Shown here: in pieces, positions 45,923-58,298 of the stretch | Layout of the letters: every line of letters starts with the position of its first letter | How positions within the stretch are numbered: position 1 is the stretch's first letter | Source of the DNA: Talpa occidentalis | Lineage: Eukaryota; Chordata; Mammalia; Eulipotyphla; Talpidae | Direction: 5' to 3' | DNA: 64,000 nt | Assembly: GCF_014898055.3 (NCBI RefSeq) | Contig: NW_023604295.1 | Coordinates: forward strand, 134,570,676 to 134,634,675 | The notes under the pieces: generated by a model | Database searches by the model: none | Seen by the model: the letters and a program-made list of their open reading frames with translations, nothing else | Told to the model about the DNA's origin: nothing | Program-made: the position numbers and the translations under genes

Positions 45923-46079
45923 CAGTGGTTCCCAAAGTGAGGTCCAAAACAAGCAGCATCACCATCACCTGGAAATAAAAATTATCTGGTTCCAATTCAG
46001 AACTACTAAATCTCTGGGAATGGGGTGACCAGTCTGTGTGTTCATGTGCTACTGATTCAAGTGAGAGTTTGAGCAGCAG
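45923..46079 (+). mobile_element. MER5A-like hAT (Charlie) relic
   Basis: It starts 'cagtggttcccaaagtgagg', has 'cagcatcaccatcacctgga' and 'ggttccaattcagaactact', and ends with 'gtgagagtttgagcagcag', a decayed inverted copy of its start. It is non-autonomous and inactive. Confidence 0.8.
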
Positions 46080-47924
46080 ACGGGGCTGGGGTTTTGCATG
46101 AGTAATTTAGTAATTGCAAATGATACGTGCTTATGATTAATTTTCTGTCATCTTCTTTCAAAAGGCTTACTACTGAAATGGCTTTAGAGGTTAGAGTCAA
46201 GTAATGATGAAGAAGGGCTTATCTTTAGAACATTGAATGGTGGCCTGAGAAAACACCATGGTGCCACCAAGATTCTTGAAGTGGAATACAATCTGGTTCA
46301 GAAAATTCCAGGGAGTGCTTAAAGCAGAGCAGGGGGTGTCTGCCTACTCAATAACTTTCACCTTCACCATCCCAAGTCTTGATTCTCTGTCATTATTTTT
46401 CTAGTGTAAGCTATAAAAATCATTCCACTTCTCTTTTACAGTCACCACAATCATGCACAAGATAAAAGAACCTCAGTTCCCTTTTAAGTTTTTGGGTTTC
46501 CTCTGAGCTCCGGAGCAACCTTTCTCCCGGAATTTCTAGGAGAAATTCATCTCCCACACAACTGGAGATGAAGATGTGTCTGTGTGTAAGCTTCCGGGCT
46601 CACATTAAATCTCCTTATTGAGACTGAGTATGAAGGAGTGATGAGTAAAAAGTCATGACAGTTACTCTGACTCAAAGGAAAATTCAGAGGCACAAACTCA
46701 ACAAATATTAGTCATTATCATTTTGTGTGCCCTGCAGTGAGAGAAGAGAAACACATATAAGTAGCTGAAATACAATGTGACTTAAGGATGTATATAAAAT
46801 AATACACTGAACAATGAAAAATAATAAATAATGACCAATCATAAGGAAAGGCACAAAAAGAAAATAACATTGCCACTGGTACATAAGGCCAAGTTCAACA
46901 GTTAGACCAACAAGGGAAGAGAATGTCAGGTAAAGGGGATGTCACGTGCAAGGGTTTGTAGATAGGAGAGATGTTGGGGAATATGTCATTTGGGGAATAG
47001 TTCAGTGTGACGAGAATATAAAGGGCAAAGCTTGAATGACTGTAAACAAAAGTGAACTGACTCTAGGATAAGACTGTGAAAGTCTCTTTCTGCTGTCTCA
47101 GATATTTTGCTGTAATCAGTGTTTAGATGACCATATTGAGAACAACTTCAGTTGAGTAGTGGAGTGAGAATCCAAATTTACTGTATAGATTGGGATATAG
47201 GAGAAAATAATGTTTGCTGTTACAACCAAAATATAGCAAAATAGTACCTCTTTATTCATTTTACATGTTACCATGGCCTTTTTAGTTCTTGAGTTGTGAG
47301 CATGGAAGCAAAGTAAGATTTAGGTGAGTGTCAGTGCTCCAAGTAACTTATCTCATTGAATTGGAAGTCCACTGAAATTAGTTTTCATCAATCCTTCTTG
47401 CTAAGATACTAGAAGCTAGGAGGATATTTGGACATTTCCTTGAAATTGTAACCTGTTAGAACTTTGGCCTTGTAGCCAATGAAGAGCAAAGGTCTTGGAG
47501 AAATGTGAGCAAATGCTCGGAGTTGTGCCTTGGGAGGGAGACCCATCACCACAGAGGGGAGCAAACTCAGAGGCAGCAAATGCTCATCATGGGGATGGTT
47601 CAGAGTACATGAACCAAGAGAAGCACTGAGAAAAATTCCTGGCATGCAGTTAATTGCTGCTCAGTAAATGCTTGAGCCCTCTTTTATTTTCCTTTATGCA
47701 ACATACAGGCCCCTGAATATGGATTCTTTTCAGGCCAGAGCCCCAGGTTAGTGGCCACTCTGCCAATATATGCTTGCTCTTTCCATGCCCCCCCACCCCC
47801 ATTTCCATTATGAGGTCTACGGGCACCCTACCCCAGAAGGTCTCACCTTCCACTTTCAGGGTTCGTAGGCTGGCATCCCCCCATAAATCTCAATCTTAGA
47901 GCTGTGAAGTCAGTTTTGAGTAAA
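46080..47924. other. Mostly unassigned sequence
   Basis: A possible L2/MIR tail lies near 47636-47680 ('attcctggcatgcagttaat', 'gctcagtaaatgcttgagcc'). Minus frames at 47409-47645 and 47650-47853 have no domain. Confidence 0.45.
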
Positions 47925-48105
47925 TTTACTGCATATTTAATCTTCACTACAGCCCTACAGAGTACCTATTGTTGTTATCTCTCTCACATATTAGAAAATG
48001 GGGATGCAGAGAGCTTTAGTAGATTTCTCAAGGTCACACACAGCTGACCTGTGGCAGACCTAGGATTCAGAGCAGACGGTCTGACTGCAGAGTCTGGACA
48101 CCTCT
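47925..48105 (-). repeat. MIR SINE
   Basis: 'tttaatcttcactacagccc', 'ttagaaaatggggatgcaga', 'tctcaaggtcacacacagct' and 'gacctaggattcagagcaga' form a complement MIR. Confidence 0.8.
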
Positions 48106-49394
48106 CCTGCTCACAAAAGCACCCCACAGACAGCTGGAGAAGAACAGCTGCTGAGGCTGAAGGTCACACTGGGAACTCGGATTTGATATGTGTGGCAACA
48201 GGAAGGGACCCAGGGCTTTTCTGAATGGCATGAAACATGATCTAAATTGTGTTCCCACAGCTAGTCATTGGCTGAGCCAGATAAGAAAACAAGTCTCTTG
48301 CTTCTTAGCTCAAAGTTCTTTGTTCTCCCCTAAAGCCTTTATGTGAAGAGGGTATTTTATGGTTTAGCATCACTTCTGAGTGTCTTGAAAGATGATTTAA
48401 GAACCCAGATTCTTAAAGAAGCAAGGAATGGGCATAACTCATGCCCTGCTGTTTAGATTTTAACTGCAGGGTACTTCCTAAGGTGGATCATATTAGTTGA
48501 CTTATCTACATGTTATGTTTTAAGGCTAATCTAGAACAATGCCCAACATGTTTCTGTAGTTTCACTCTCACAGATAAAATGCAGTATGTAATTAGGAGTT
48601 TAATTTCACCATCAATTTAGCACTGTGTTTTACTGCCGTGAGTGGTGGCTGATCTAATATTTTGCCACATGGTGTAGTGCCACTGAAATATACATGCTGA
48701 CATCAGGACACACAGCATTAATGTAGGCAATATGTCTGAATGAAAACACCATTGTATTATCAAAATGAAAAATGGCTTTATCAGCTGAGTGTTAGGATGA
48801 GGCTTTGTAAAAGAACATTAACCTTGCAGTCAATTTTAGTTCTACATCTCTGACTCCCACGTGCACTTATTATACAACCCAAGATGCATGAATGATAGTT
48901 AAAAAGTGGGCAGAGGCACACTATAATGGCTAATGGCTACCTCAAAAAATGGTAGGAGCAGTTGACAGCTTAATTTCAGATTTTGTAGAAGTGATTTTAA
49001 GTGGACATTATGCTATCATTCTCTGTAAAAAATTTAAAGATTTACTTTGATGACTTTACAGTTTCATTGAGATACATTAGTGATAGGTGGACTAAAAACA
49101 ATGAATGCATGACATCAAGCCTCTGTGTCAAAAATGTCCATCAACAAGGCTCATGAAAAAAAGACTGGAGTAGGTTAAGTTGATCATCTTGAAGTTGAAG
49201 TTGGTTTTAAAAGAACAAAGCAATAGTTCTAGAATATGCATGTGGAAAAATACATGAAATGGGACAAAAGTAGTCTTTTTGGAAGGATATTTGTGAAGGA
49301 GGTGTGTAAACACTGGGCTGGAACTTGGTGGCACAAAAATCATGTGCCTTCACTCTTACAAGTCATCTCTGGTGAGCTAAAGTGGACACTGTAT
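48106..49394. other. Unassigned AT-rich sequence
   Basis: A 71-codon minus frame at 49128-49343 is Phe/Ser-rich without a domain. No repeat is recognised. Confidence 0.45.
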
Positions 49395-49399
49395 ATGTA

Positions 49400-49887
49400 T
49401 TTTTTAAATTGAGGTGACATTAATTTACAACACTGTACAGATTTCAAACCGGATATCTGTATTTCAAGCTGGATACCACACCATGACCAACACCAAAGTC
49501 TCCCTCTGCCACCATCCCATCCAGTCCCTCCACCAATTCCACCCATTCCTATCCCCAACTTTTCCTATGATCACTACCATCCTATTGTCAGAATCTAAGG
49601 GATTATTTCTGTTTCATTTTCTTTGTTTGCTTGCTTTCATTCTTCATCTTCCATGTATGAGTGACATCATATGGTATTTGTCTTTCTTTATCTGACTAAT
49701 TTCATTCAGCATAATCTCCTCAATGGCCATCCATGTTGTCTCATGGCAGAATTTCATCTTTAACTTTAAGTAGCTTAGTACTCCACTCTGTGTATGTGTG
49801 TGTGTATACACATACCACATCTTCTTTATCCATTCATCAGTCTGATGGGCACTTAGATTCTGTCCGTATCTTGGTTATTGTAAACAA
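49400..49887 (-). mobile_element. L1 3' region
   Basis: 'aattgaggtgacattaattt' (3' terminus), a C-rich UTR, 'gtgacatcatatggtatttg' and 'tttcattcagcataatctcc' follow the L1 order up to 'ttggttattgtaaacaaaat', where it stops. The ORF2 part is short and broken. Confidence 0.75.
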
Positions 49888-49895
49888 AATACATA

Positions 49896-52800
49896 TTTTG
49901 ATGAATTTTCTAAAAAGTCATTAATCATCAGATAAACAACTCTAAAAATGGTGCATCCTGGACGTAGGTATGCATGCATGCAGTTTTTGTTTGCCACACA
50001 ATGTCTTCTTCTCCAATAAATAGTCTGCATGGTTTCTTCCCCTGAGCCTCTATTCCATCTCCAGCCAGCAGCAGAAATGGAGAAATCAAAGTATCCAGTA
50101 CTGGTTTGTCAGTCAGACCAGTGGCCAGCACAGGGACCACCTTTTGTTCTTTCTTGAACCCATTATACAAGTTTCTTATGCAGAGTCAACAAGAGCCAAG
50201 AAGACGCATTTATATGCCACGGTCTTTCTCTATAGACTGTTACTTAATCAAGACAGTCACGTATGTTATTCATCTCTGGGGAAAGCTAATGAGTACGCTC
50301 ACTAATTTCTCAATTGTCATTTCAAAGGCATAGTGGTGGGAAAATTGATCCACAAATATTAAAGCATTATTGGTTTTGTGGCAATAAGGTGACACAAAAG
50401 ATCACATAGTCTCTTTAGATTAAAATTGGCTGAGTACTTATTTGAGTCTATTGTAAACATTTTAATTTCTCTTTAGAAGACCATTTTTGCCACTATAGCT
50501 AGGGTGTCACTAGCAATGAAATATCAAATCTTCCACTTAGCTATCCAATGAAAAGGGTGTGCGTTCATGTACATCTATAACAAGGGTTTTAATAATAATA
50601 TGTAAACATATTTGATTGTGCATGTATGTGTGTGGGAGATACACATACAATATCTTATTTTGTCATTATAATTTTCTACATGATAATATTGATTTACTTT
50701 ATGTAAAGCATACATAAAAGGGAATGTTGAGGATTCTTTTTTATTTGTAGATTATCTCAATCACCAAGGGTTGAAGAAGGGTGTATCAAGCGGTCAGGGC
50801 ATTTAAATCAATGCTGTTCCCCAGTGCTTACCCTCCAAGTTTTTCATGCCTATTAAAACTTGGCAAAAACATGGTTAGTCCATGTTGAGACCATACACAG
50901 GACATTTAAAAGAGATTATTATTCAATAGGCAGAGTTTTGGGCAGGAGTTTGTTTTATTTTCCAGATTGAATTGCTTATAAGAAAATGAAGCTATTTTTG
51001 GACTCCCTTTTATTCTATTAATGTCAGTTCTATTGAAGCTTTTTGGTTTTCTACCCTGTTGCTTAGAAACATTTTATTAAATATTGTCAGTGCTTCAATC
51101 TTATCTGATTTAAAATGTTACTTTTATCTGTCACTACTGTAGAATGAGCTTTTTGCTGTTCTATTTTTCCAGTAATTACATTTTAAGTTATTTATATTTA
51201 TTAACATTTTATTGAGAGGAGAATGATAGATCAGGGTGAGCCAATATCTCTGGCTTATCTATTATAAAGGGATTGGTCAGGCAAAAGTTTGTGCTAGGCA
51301 GAAACAGGAATGATGGGGTGTTCTTAACTTCTTTATCTCTGATCCTTAGAACCTAAGAATAGGCAGATCAGGGTTTCAAAATCCCCATTTTAAATTCCTT
51401 CTAATTACCCTTGCTGGGTCCAACTGCTTATCACCATCTGCCTGTAATTCCATAATTTTCAATATTTCTTTCTTCTTTTTTAAAAAGATTAGCTTCCAAC
51501 TTACTTGGGGATCTGCTGAACAGCTGGATGAGCAAAAGACCTAGTGGAAATGGGGCATGATATAGGAAATTGGTGAAAGCAGAGGTACTGAGAAGGAGGG
51601 AAAAGGATGATGAGATGGGAGATGGGAAACTGATAAGCCATGATCACATATTCCACTTCCCACCCCCATACAAGTTCAATTTGTCTGATTTCTTCAATGA
51701 GCCACTTCATAAAAGGGTTAATGACCAGTAACTAATTTTAACTTGAACAGCTGGCCTGGAAAAACACTAACTGCTATCTTTTTAGAGACACCCAAGTTAT
51801 ACCTGCTGAGTAATGAAACATCATTTGTTATTATAGCTATATTTCACATCAATATTTTTGCATTATGTCTACTTATAGAGTTTAGGTGGCTTAGAAATAG
51901 GTGGCCTTAAGAATTGAAGCTTATATAAAACCAAGTGAAATAAAACTTCTCCAATGATCACTCCAATTAAATGCTCACATTCACCTCACATTTATATAGT
52001 GATTAGTATATTTCATTCTCCCTGTTAGACAAAGGGCATTGTCATATTACACCAGGGACTTGACCATTGTCATTCTAGTACTCTGTGTAATGTGTAATTC
52101 TCACTGTTTCAGCAGCTCTTATTCTGTTGGGTAATTGGCTTCAATTAAGAGTCCTAGACTTAAAATAATCATAACTACATCTACTAACAATGTTTTAGGT
52201 CAGAAACTTCCTTAAAGGTTCAAGTTTTATGGGTAAACTTAGAATGCTTAAGGAGGGAGACTTCGTTGATTATGAGAAGATTTACAACTGGGAGCTGCTT
52301 AGGGGCACAAGCTAGGGATAGAATATTCAAATTGCTTGTAATTTGATTATGTCAATATCACTTCTAAAAACAAATAGATCTTAGCCATGATTCAGGCAGC
52401 AAAAGCTAATAATAACTTAGTGTGGAATTACTATTTTTGCCCATAAGCATCTGGGTGGTTGAAACAATCTGATTGTATGATTAGGCTCAAGTCCAATCTG
52501 TAGAAATACTATGATCTAAAATAGTTATGTGGGAAACCATTGGAAATGTGTCTCAGCCTCTGAGAGATTTCAACCTGGTAAATCAGTACATGTCTCCCCT
52601 GATAATTGACTTATATAATTCATTGGCACACAGAAACAGAAAAGACATCATAAACATGTTTCCCAGAATTTTATATTAGTGGCCACAATTGTGGTTGAGA
52701 GTGTTATATACTGGAGTCCATTTAATGAGGGCAAGGCGTGGGGGTCACTCTTTACACCACATGACTTCATTTTAATCATTGAACTTCAACTTGAAACTTA

Positions 52801-52909
52801 AGTTACTGCAGATTTCCATAATTAGAGTCCTCCAAGGCATCCTGTCTCAAATGAAAGTCATCATTTCTAGCTTTGCTGACACGGGGCTGTGGAATCTGCC
52901 TCTCAAACT
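49896..52909. other. Three kb of unassigned sequence
   Basis: Open frames at 49928-50170, 50106-50333 and 51501-51710 have no domain. An 18-bp block at 50667-50684 recurs at 53562-53579. No family was recognised. Confidence 0.4.
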
Positions 52910-53375
52910 CCCATCCCCCTGTCTGAACTGCTGTAATCCCCATTACTAACTCACACCAGGTCCTTGAGGCTCCAGCAACACACCAATCACTCTCTTCTCT
53001 GCAGATTTTGTACCCGTTCTTTCTTCTACTTATAAAGTTCCTCCCTCAGACACCCACTTTGGCCTCAGCGTTCTGCTCAAATGTTACTTTATTATGGAGA
53101 CTGTCCTCAAAAGACCCTATTCCCCATGGAATAGCGATCTGTCCCCACCTAACTCACTTTGTTTCTCTCTACCCTATCTTACTTTCACCTTAGCACCTAT
53201 CACATCTGATAGCCTAACATGTTTGCTGGTGTATTGTCTGTTTCCTTTCTGTGCAACATGAGTGACATGGGACAAGGGACTAGGTTTTCCTTAAATGCTG
53301 TATCTTCAGTGCTGGGAGCACCTGATACTTAGCAGGCACTCGGTAAACATTTGTTGGATAAGTGAAAGAGTTGTC
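52910..53375 (+). repeat. L2 LINE fragment
   Basis: A good sense L2 3' part: 'ggcctcagcgttctgctcaa', 'cttagcacctatcacatctg', 'agcacctgatacttagcagg' and the terminal 'cggtaaacatttgttggata'. Frames here are decayed coding or UTR. Confidence 0.8.
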
Positions 53376-54879
53376 AGACTTGATGCCTTTGTTCTGATGC
53401 AACTTGTTATTATTATAAAACAAAATGTTGACCTTTGGCCAGTGAAAAGGAGGTGTCTGTTGTGGGTGCCTTTGCACTTCTGTGCAAGGGTTTTAGTAAT
53501 CCCTTCTCAATGTGTATGTGCCTGTGTGTGTCAGACACACGCATGCGACAAGTTAGGCTGCTATAATTTTCTACATGATGATACTGGCTTATTTTCTTCA
53601 TAGGGCTTAACATTTTCTAAAATTGTCTTATCCAGTTGGTCACATGAAGACTGTGTCTACTAGAGTGTAAGCCCCATAAGGGCAGGGACTTTGCCTTGTT
53701 CACTGTAGTGCTTTCAACACCCAGAGTAAATATACCTTAATAGGCAATTAATAACCACTGCTAAATGAATGATAATTATCCTCATCACTTGCTGTGGTAT
53801 CATATTTTGATCTCAGCATATTTATATCCATCAGATTGATTTATAAGAACATGAATAGAGGAAATGGACAATAGCATAATCAGCAAATCAGCCAGGGTGT
53901 TCTTGACCACGTGGTGATGGGAGTGCTTGTATATGACCCAGTGAGTCCAGACTGTGTAGTTTATTAACTCACTAGTAAGGTAGGTGTCTACTCAGGTGGA
54001 TTCAGGCACTTGGGTGTGAATGTCTAAGACTCTCATATGGCCAAAAGATGGCAAATGCACAAACCAATCAGACTGACATGCTCAACGTACCATGTGCCTT
54101 GGTACCATAGAGATACCCAGAGCTCACCTGTGGAGGTCGTATTTATCTTCCCCAAGCCTCAGCCCTTTATCAGTCATCCCCAGTCAAGTAAAAAAAAGTC
54201 CTGGAGGTACCATAAATGGAAATGAAAATCGGATTCATGGGCAAATACTTTCATGAATCTGAGATGAATGGATTTAAACAAACTCAAGACCATCTAAATT
54301 TACCAGGAAGCTTTTATCAAGTGAGTATAAGTGGAACATCGCGGACGATGTGGCCAGTTGTTCTTTAGGCTGCACAAGTTGTGTTTCTATTCTAAACCAC
54401 ACTGTAACGATCATGAGTCATTCATGATAGAAATCAATGATTCCACTTTTCTGACAGCGTTTGTTCACTGTTCCCAGGAACTGCCTTCTCTCTTCTCTCA
54501 AGGGGGCATTTAGAGCTCGAAGCTCTTTCCCTCGCTTGTTTATTGTGTGCTGTTCATTTGCAGAGTGGCTGCGGTATCCCGTGCCAGCTTGGCAGTGTGA
54601 GGAGGCTTCTCTCTCACACTCTCCCAAGAATAAGAGCTAGCTCTCTGGCGACTTAGAATTTCCTTCTGAACAACGATTGTGGCTGGAGAGGCCAAGAACT
54701 TTATCCTAATCAGTCCTGGTTTCTATGGCTACGAAAGTTCCCAAAACGGTAGCAAAGAATAAGGGCAGATTGTTCTCAATTTCTGAATTCATTGCTATGT
54801 TTACAAAAACCAGTAATAACCCACCCCCTAAATCCATTCATGGGGTGATTATTCATTCCCAGTCTCCCTCTGCTATTTC
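53376..54879. other. Unassigned sequence with an L2 tail
   Basis: Apart from the L2-like end at 53650-53775 nothing is identified. A 102-codon frame at 53295-53603 spans L2 and flank and is not a gene. A hairpin-forming 'gtgtgtgtcagacacacgc' lies at about 53524-53542. Confidence 0.45.
53650..53775 (+). repeat. L2 3'-end fragment
   Basis: 'ctagagtgtaagccccataa', 'gggcagggactttgccttgt' and 'gctaaatgaatgataattat' match the L2 3' terminus. Confidence 0.7.
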
Positions 54880-55085
54880 TTGGGGTCACTGCCCTCCCCA
54901 CTGCCCACCTCTCTCTCCCTCTTCCTCTTTCTTGCCTCCCTCAGCGCTTCCCTGCTCTCTCTCCCCACATCTTCTCCTGCTCTTTCCTTCCCTCTTACTC
55001 TCCTCTGCTCTTGTTCCTCTAATCGCCCCTCTCCTTTCCTCTCCTCCCACTCTGCTCCTGCCTTTTATTTCTCTCCTCGTCCCCA
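54880..55085 (+). repeat. Pyrimidine-rich low-complexity tract
   Basis: About 200 bases are strongly C/T on this strand with few purines. Stop codons are rare, so a 130-codon plus frame (54725-55117) and a 74-codon minus frame (54886-55110) both remain open. Their peptides are Ser/Leu/Pro-rich or Arg/Glu/Gly-rich and look like composition artefacts. Confidence 0.85.
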
Positions 55086-55184
55086 TCAGTGGAATTGTAG
55101 CAAATAACACTGGTTGACCCCCAACTACCGCCCATCTCTATTGTCCTCCTTTCTGATATAACCCTGACTATTCACCCCTGGTCA

Positions 55185-55700
55185 TAGTTACAGATTTCTG
55201 GGGATATGGCGCTGCGGACAGCATGCTTATGATTCATATCCGCCTGTGACTGATTTAGGGATGGGCATTTCACTCAGTTTGGGGCAATAAGATGTGAGAG
55301 GAAGTCTGCTGGGCGTGTGTACTTGTGAGAAAGACTTCCCTTCCTTAAAGTCAAGTAAAATAAAAAACAGACACACAAGAAGCAGAAAGATTACCCTTTC
55401 ACATGCACTCTGCCCAAATAGCAAGTGGAAGCAGACATGCCTGCAGTTGCTGTAGCCGTCCGGAGACCACAAGGGAGCCCAGCGAGGGCCAGGGAGAGAG
55501 TGGGCCTGTGGAGGGCTGGGGAGAACCGTAGCGCCAGTGATGTCGAAGATTTAATCAATCTGGGAAGCTCTTCACCTCGCCACAGTTCTTGCTATGTGAG
55601 AAAAATACCCAAATGTTTTATTTTGACGTGGGTTTTTCTCCTACCGGCAATCCTAAGTGCCCTAACTAAGCCATTTCATTTCTAGTTGGTCACAAATACC
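55185..55700. repeat. Ancient LTR-like repeat
   Basis: 'ttggggcaataagatgtgag', 'aagtggaagcagacatgcct' and 'cttcacctcgccacagttct' followed by 'taagccatttcatttctagt' resemble an old LTR family of the kind that ends 'aagccactgattttggg'. An 86-codon frame at 55425-55685 lies wholly inside and is discounted. Confidence 0.4.
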
Positions 55701-55961
55701 TTTATAACTCTTCTCTCTTCATTGTTTTGGGGGCCTTTGAATAATAAGATTTTCTAGTAATTAGTAAGTCAAGATATCAAATACAGTGAGTCTGTTTCAT
55801 GTACAAGAGAATTTATTGATTTTATTTTTCAAGTGCTAGAAAATTCAGTGCTTATTTTCAATATACAAAGTGCCATTGCTTATTCTTCTACCACAGCAGT
55901 GTAGTCCCTGTGAAATTCCCACCAGCAGTTCTTTTTTCGTACATAGCTTTTCTTTCCTTCT

Positions 55962-56262
55962 GGTTGTATTATCATTATTTTTAAAGATTTATTTATGCAT
56001 ACAAGAACTGGGGTGCAGGCCAGGGGTGCAGGGGGGTGGAGGGGTGAGAGGATTCACCCGAGACAGAGTGGGGAGCAGAACAGGCAGACTGACTGAAATA
56101 CACTGCAGAGGGGAGCAGCGGGCGAGTCAGGAGAGGTCTGCTGCGCTATGTGGGTCAGCTCCCTGGCTGGGGATCCAACTCTCCTGCTGCACTAGTTGCT
56201 GATAGCTTCATAGTGCTGACGCTTAACCCCTTGCGCCACTAGGGAGGCCCAGATTGTATTAT
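55962..56262 (-). mobile_element. tRNA-derived SINE, old subfamily, copy 8
   Basis: A minus copy with an 11-bp duplication of pattern gNttgtattat (55962-55972, 56252-56262). The old-group signature 'caagaactggggtgcaggcc' and the end 'cgccactagggaggccc' are present. The B-box complement is altered ('gggatccaact'). It sits directly at the 3' end of an L1. Confidence 0.88.
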
Positions 56263-56537
56263 TTTTAATTGAGGTCACACTGGCTTATGTCACTATATAT
56301 GATTGAGGGGTGCAGGTTCATACCTCTTCAGCTGTATGTCCCCACACCCCACCACCACCACAGTCTCCACCATAGTCCACTGCCCCCTTCCTCTCTTGCC
56401 CCTCCTCCCTCTTGCCCCTCATTTCGACAGTCAAATTTCTAGGGTTTGTTGTGGTTTAGTTTTGTCTCTTCTTTGATTTTGTTTCCTGTATTCCACATTT
56501 CAGTGAAATCATCCAGCATTTGTCTTTTTCCTTTTTG
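56263..56537 (-). mobile_element. L1 3'-end fragment
   Basis: 'tttttaattgaggtcacact', 'gattgaggggtgcaggttca', 'cttcagctgtatgtccccac' and 'agtgaaatcatccagcattt' form the complement of an L1 3' UTR. Truncated before ORF2. Confidence 0.8.
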
Positions 56538-56739
56538 TTACAGCAGCTCTTAAAGTCCTGGCCCATGAGAGAGTCCAGGGAAAAGAGCAAAAGACATTTC
56601 TGTCAAATGTCCTTCTTATATACACATAGATGTCAGCCTTAACGAGGAATTTCATAAACTGTAACACTGGTAATTAAACTTGCTCCTAATGCTCCATTTT
56701 CTTTATGTTTTCCTCCCTGTTTCTGTTAATGGCTCTGTC

Positions 56740-57525
56740 ATTCTCTTAGTCACCCAGACTTAAATCTCAATTTATTCATGACTCCTCTGGCTCTCTTACT
56801 CTGGAATCTGTTGCCTGGCTCTCCATGATGCCATCCTCGAAATACCTCTTATATCCTCTGTTTTCCACCCTCTCTGCCACTCTCCTAGTTCAGGTCCTCA
56901 TCCAAATCCTTCTGAACTGTTCAACAGGGAGTTTCCACTTACTCTCCATTCACCCTTTGAAGTAGAAATCTGTCCTCTTACTGTCTTCTTAATGAGTCGA
57001 GGGCCTCTGAAGATGAAGCCCCGGCTCTGCGTGCTGGTATTCAAGGTCCCAAGAACTGGCCCCAGAACTCTCCACCTTCCTCTCTGCTGCTTGCCTGTGT
57101 TCTGTGTGCCAACCAAAGAGACGTCCCTTATTGTCCTTTGATGCCTCGACCCCTCATTTCACATTGGGTCTTTTTCCTGGAAAGTCTTCCAAGGACTACC
57201 TTTCACAGATGAGTTGAAATTATCTTTCTCTTAAGAAAGCTCTCCTGACTTCTCTCAGTCAAAAGTATGCTATTTATGCCTTCATTGAATTTTACTAGCA
57301 GCGAAGGCAATTTTATTACTTACAATTCCATGAGGACATTAGTAACTAAAATGCTACATATGAAACTTAAAAAAAAACCCTCCTGTATAGCTAGTTACTA
57401 CATATCTTCAGCACTTTCTAGAAAAGTGAAGTTCTTGAGGACAGGAATCAGGTTGTAATCATATTTGTCTCCTCCTTGGGGTTTAACATTTCCTTGACTA
57501 TTAACGTCTGATAAGTAAAGTTGAA
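56740..57525 (+). repeat. L2 LINE fragment, long
   Basis: About 0.8 kb of sense L2: 'gtgctggtattcaaggtccc', 'aagaactggccccagaactc', 'cctggaaagtcttccaagga', 'gttcttgaggacaggaatca' and a terminal 'gataagtaaagttgaataat'. An L2 reading frame is no longer intact. Confidence 0.8.
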
Positions 57526-57771
57526 TAATTATGGAGTGACTGGTTTTTTAATCCTGTGTTATGTGCTCAAACCTTATCATTGTCTGATCAATTAAGAAAT
57601 GGTGAAATTTGGGGGAAAAAAAGGAAAATTATTTGACTCAGCTGGTTAGTAATTGAACACATGAAGGAGAATTCCTGAAGATGCCATGAATTCAGTATCA
57701 TAGCTACTGCATCTGAGAGTTTGAATAACATACTTCAACAGGGTTATTCTCCAAATTTATAAGTGCTTTTT

Positions 57772-58298
57772 TGTTGGGGTTCAGATGGTGGGGTTCGGTG
57801 TGTGAGATTCTTGGGCCCCTCTGAAAAAGAATTTAGCAATGTTTCCATTCATTAGCACATGGCAAGTTTATTGAGGAGAGGCACAGAGGAAAGAGAGATG
57901 CCTTCATAGACACAAGTGGGCAATGAGTTGCATTTGAGAGGCATAGGTTGAAGAAAATTTAGATTTAAGAAAAGCACATGCCTATGTAGACACAGGCAGG
58001 CAGGAGAGCTGCATTTTGCTAGAGCAGGGGGTGTTCTTTTATAGTGGTCTTTGATGAGATTATTATGGAAATTAATGCCTTGGTGTCAGATTGGTTTGTT
58101 CTTCTGTGATTGATAATCCTTTCTGTCCCCCACTTCTGGCTGATGATCTTTTCTGACCCTGTCTTAGGTTCCTGGAAACTTCCGTAGCCCTAGCCAGTTT
58201 AAGATTAATCATTCCTACCCCCACCTCTGGTGTCTGTCCTTGTGAAACCTTCCATCCTCAATTTTCCTACTCTAAGCTTCCATCATTTTGACCTTTCA
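57772..58298 (-). mobile_element. Gammaretrovirus-like (ERV1) solo LTR
   Basis: About 527 bp running from 'tgttggggttcagatggtgg' to 'gacctttca' on the plus strand, so TG and CA ends hold on both strands. On the minus strand a TATAAAA box lies at 58037-58043 and an AATAAA signal at 57867-57872, about 165 bases apart, a plausible U3-R spacing. The remaining 95 bases form U5. No gag, pol or env sequence adjoins it. The 3' boundary at 58298 is approximate and no duplication was found. Confidence 0.65.

Noticed and set aside
54725..55117. Longest open frame, 130 codons
   Set aside because: It lies in a pyrimidine-rich low-complexity tract, the peptide is Ser/Leu/Pro-rich, and the opposite strand is open as well.
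55425..55685. 86-codon frame with a charged N-terminal half
   Set aside because: It falls inside an LTR-like ancient repeat and has no domain.
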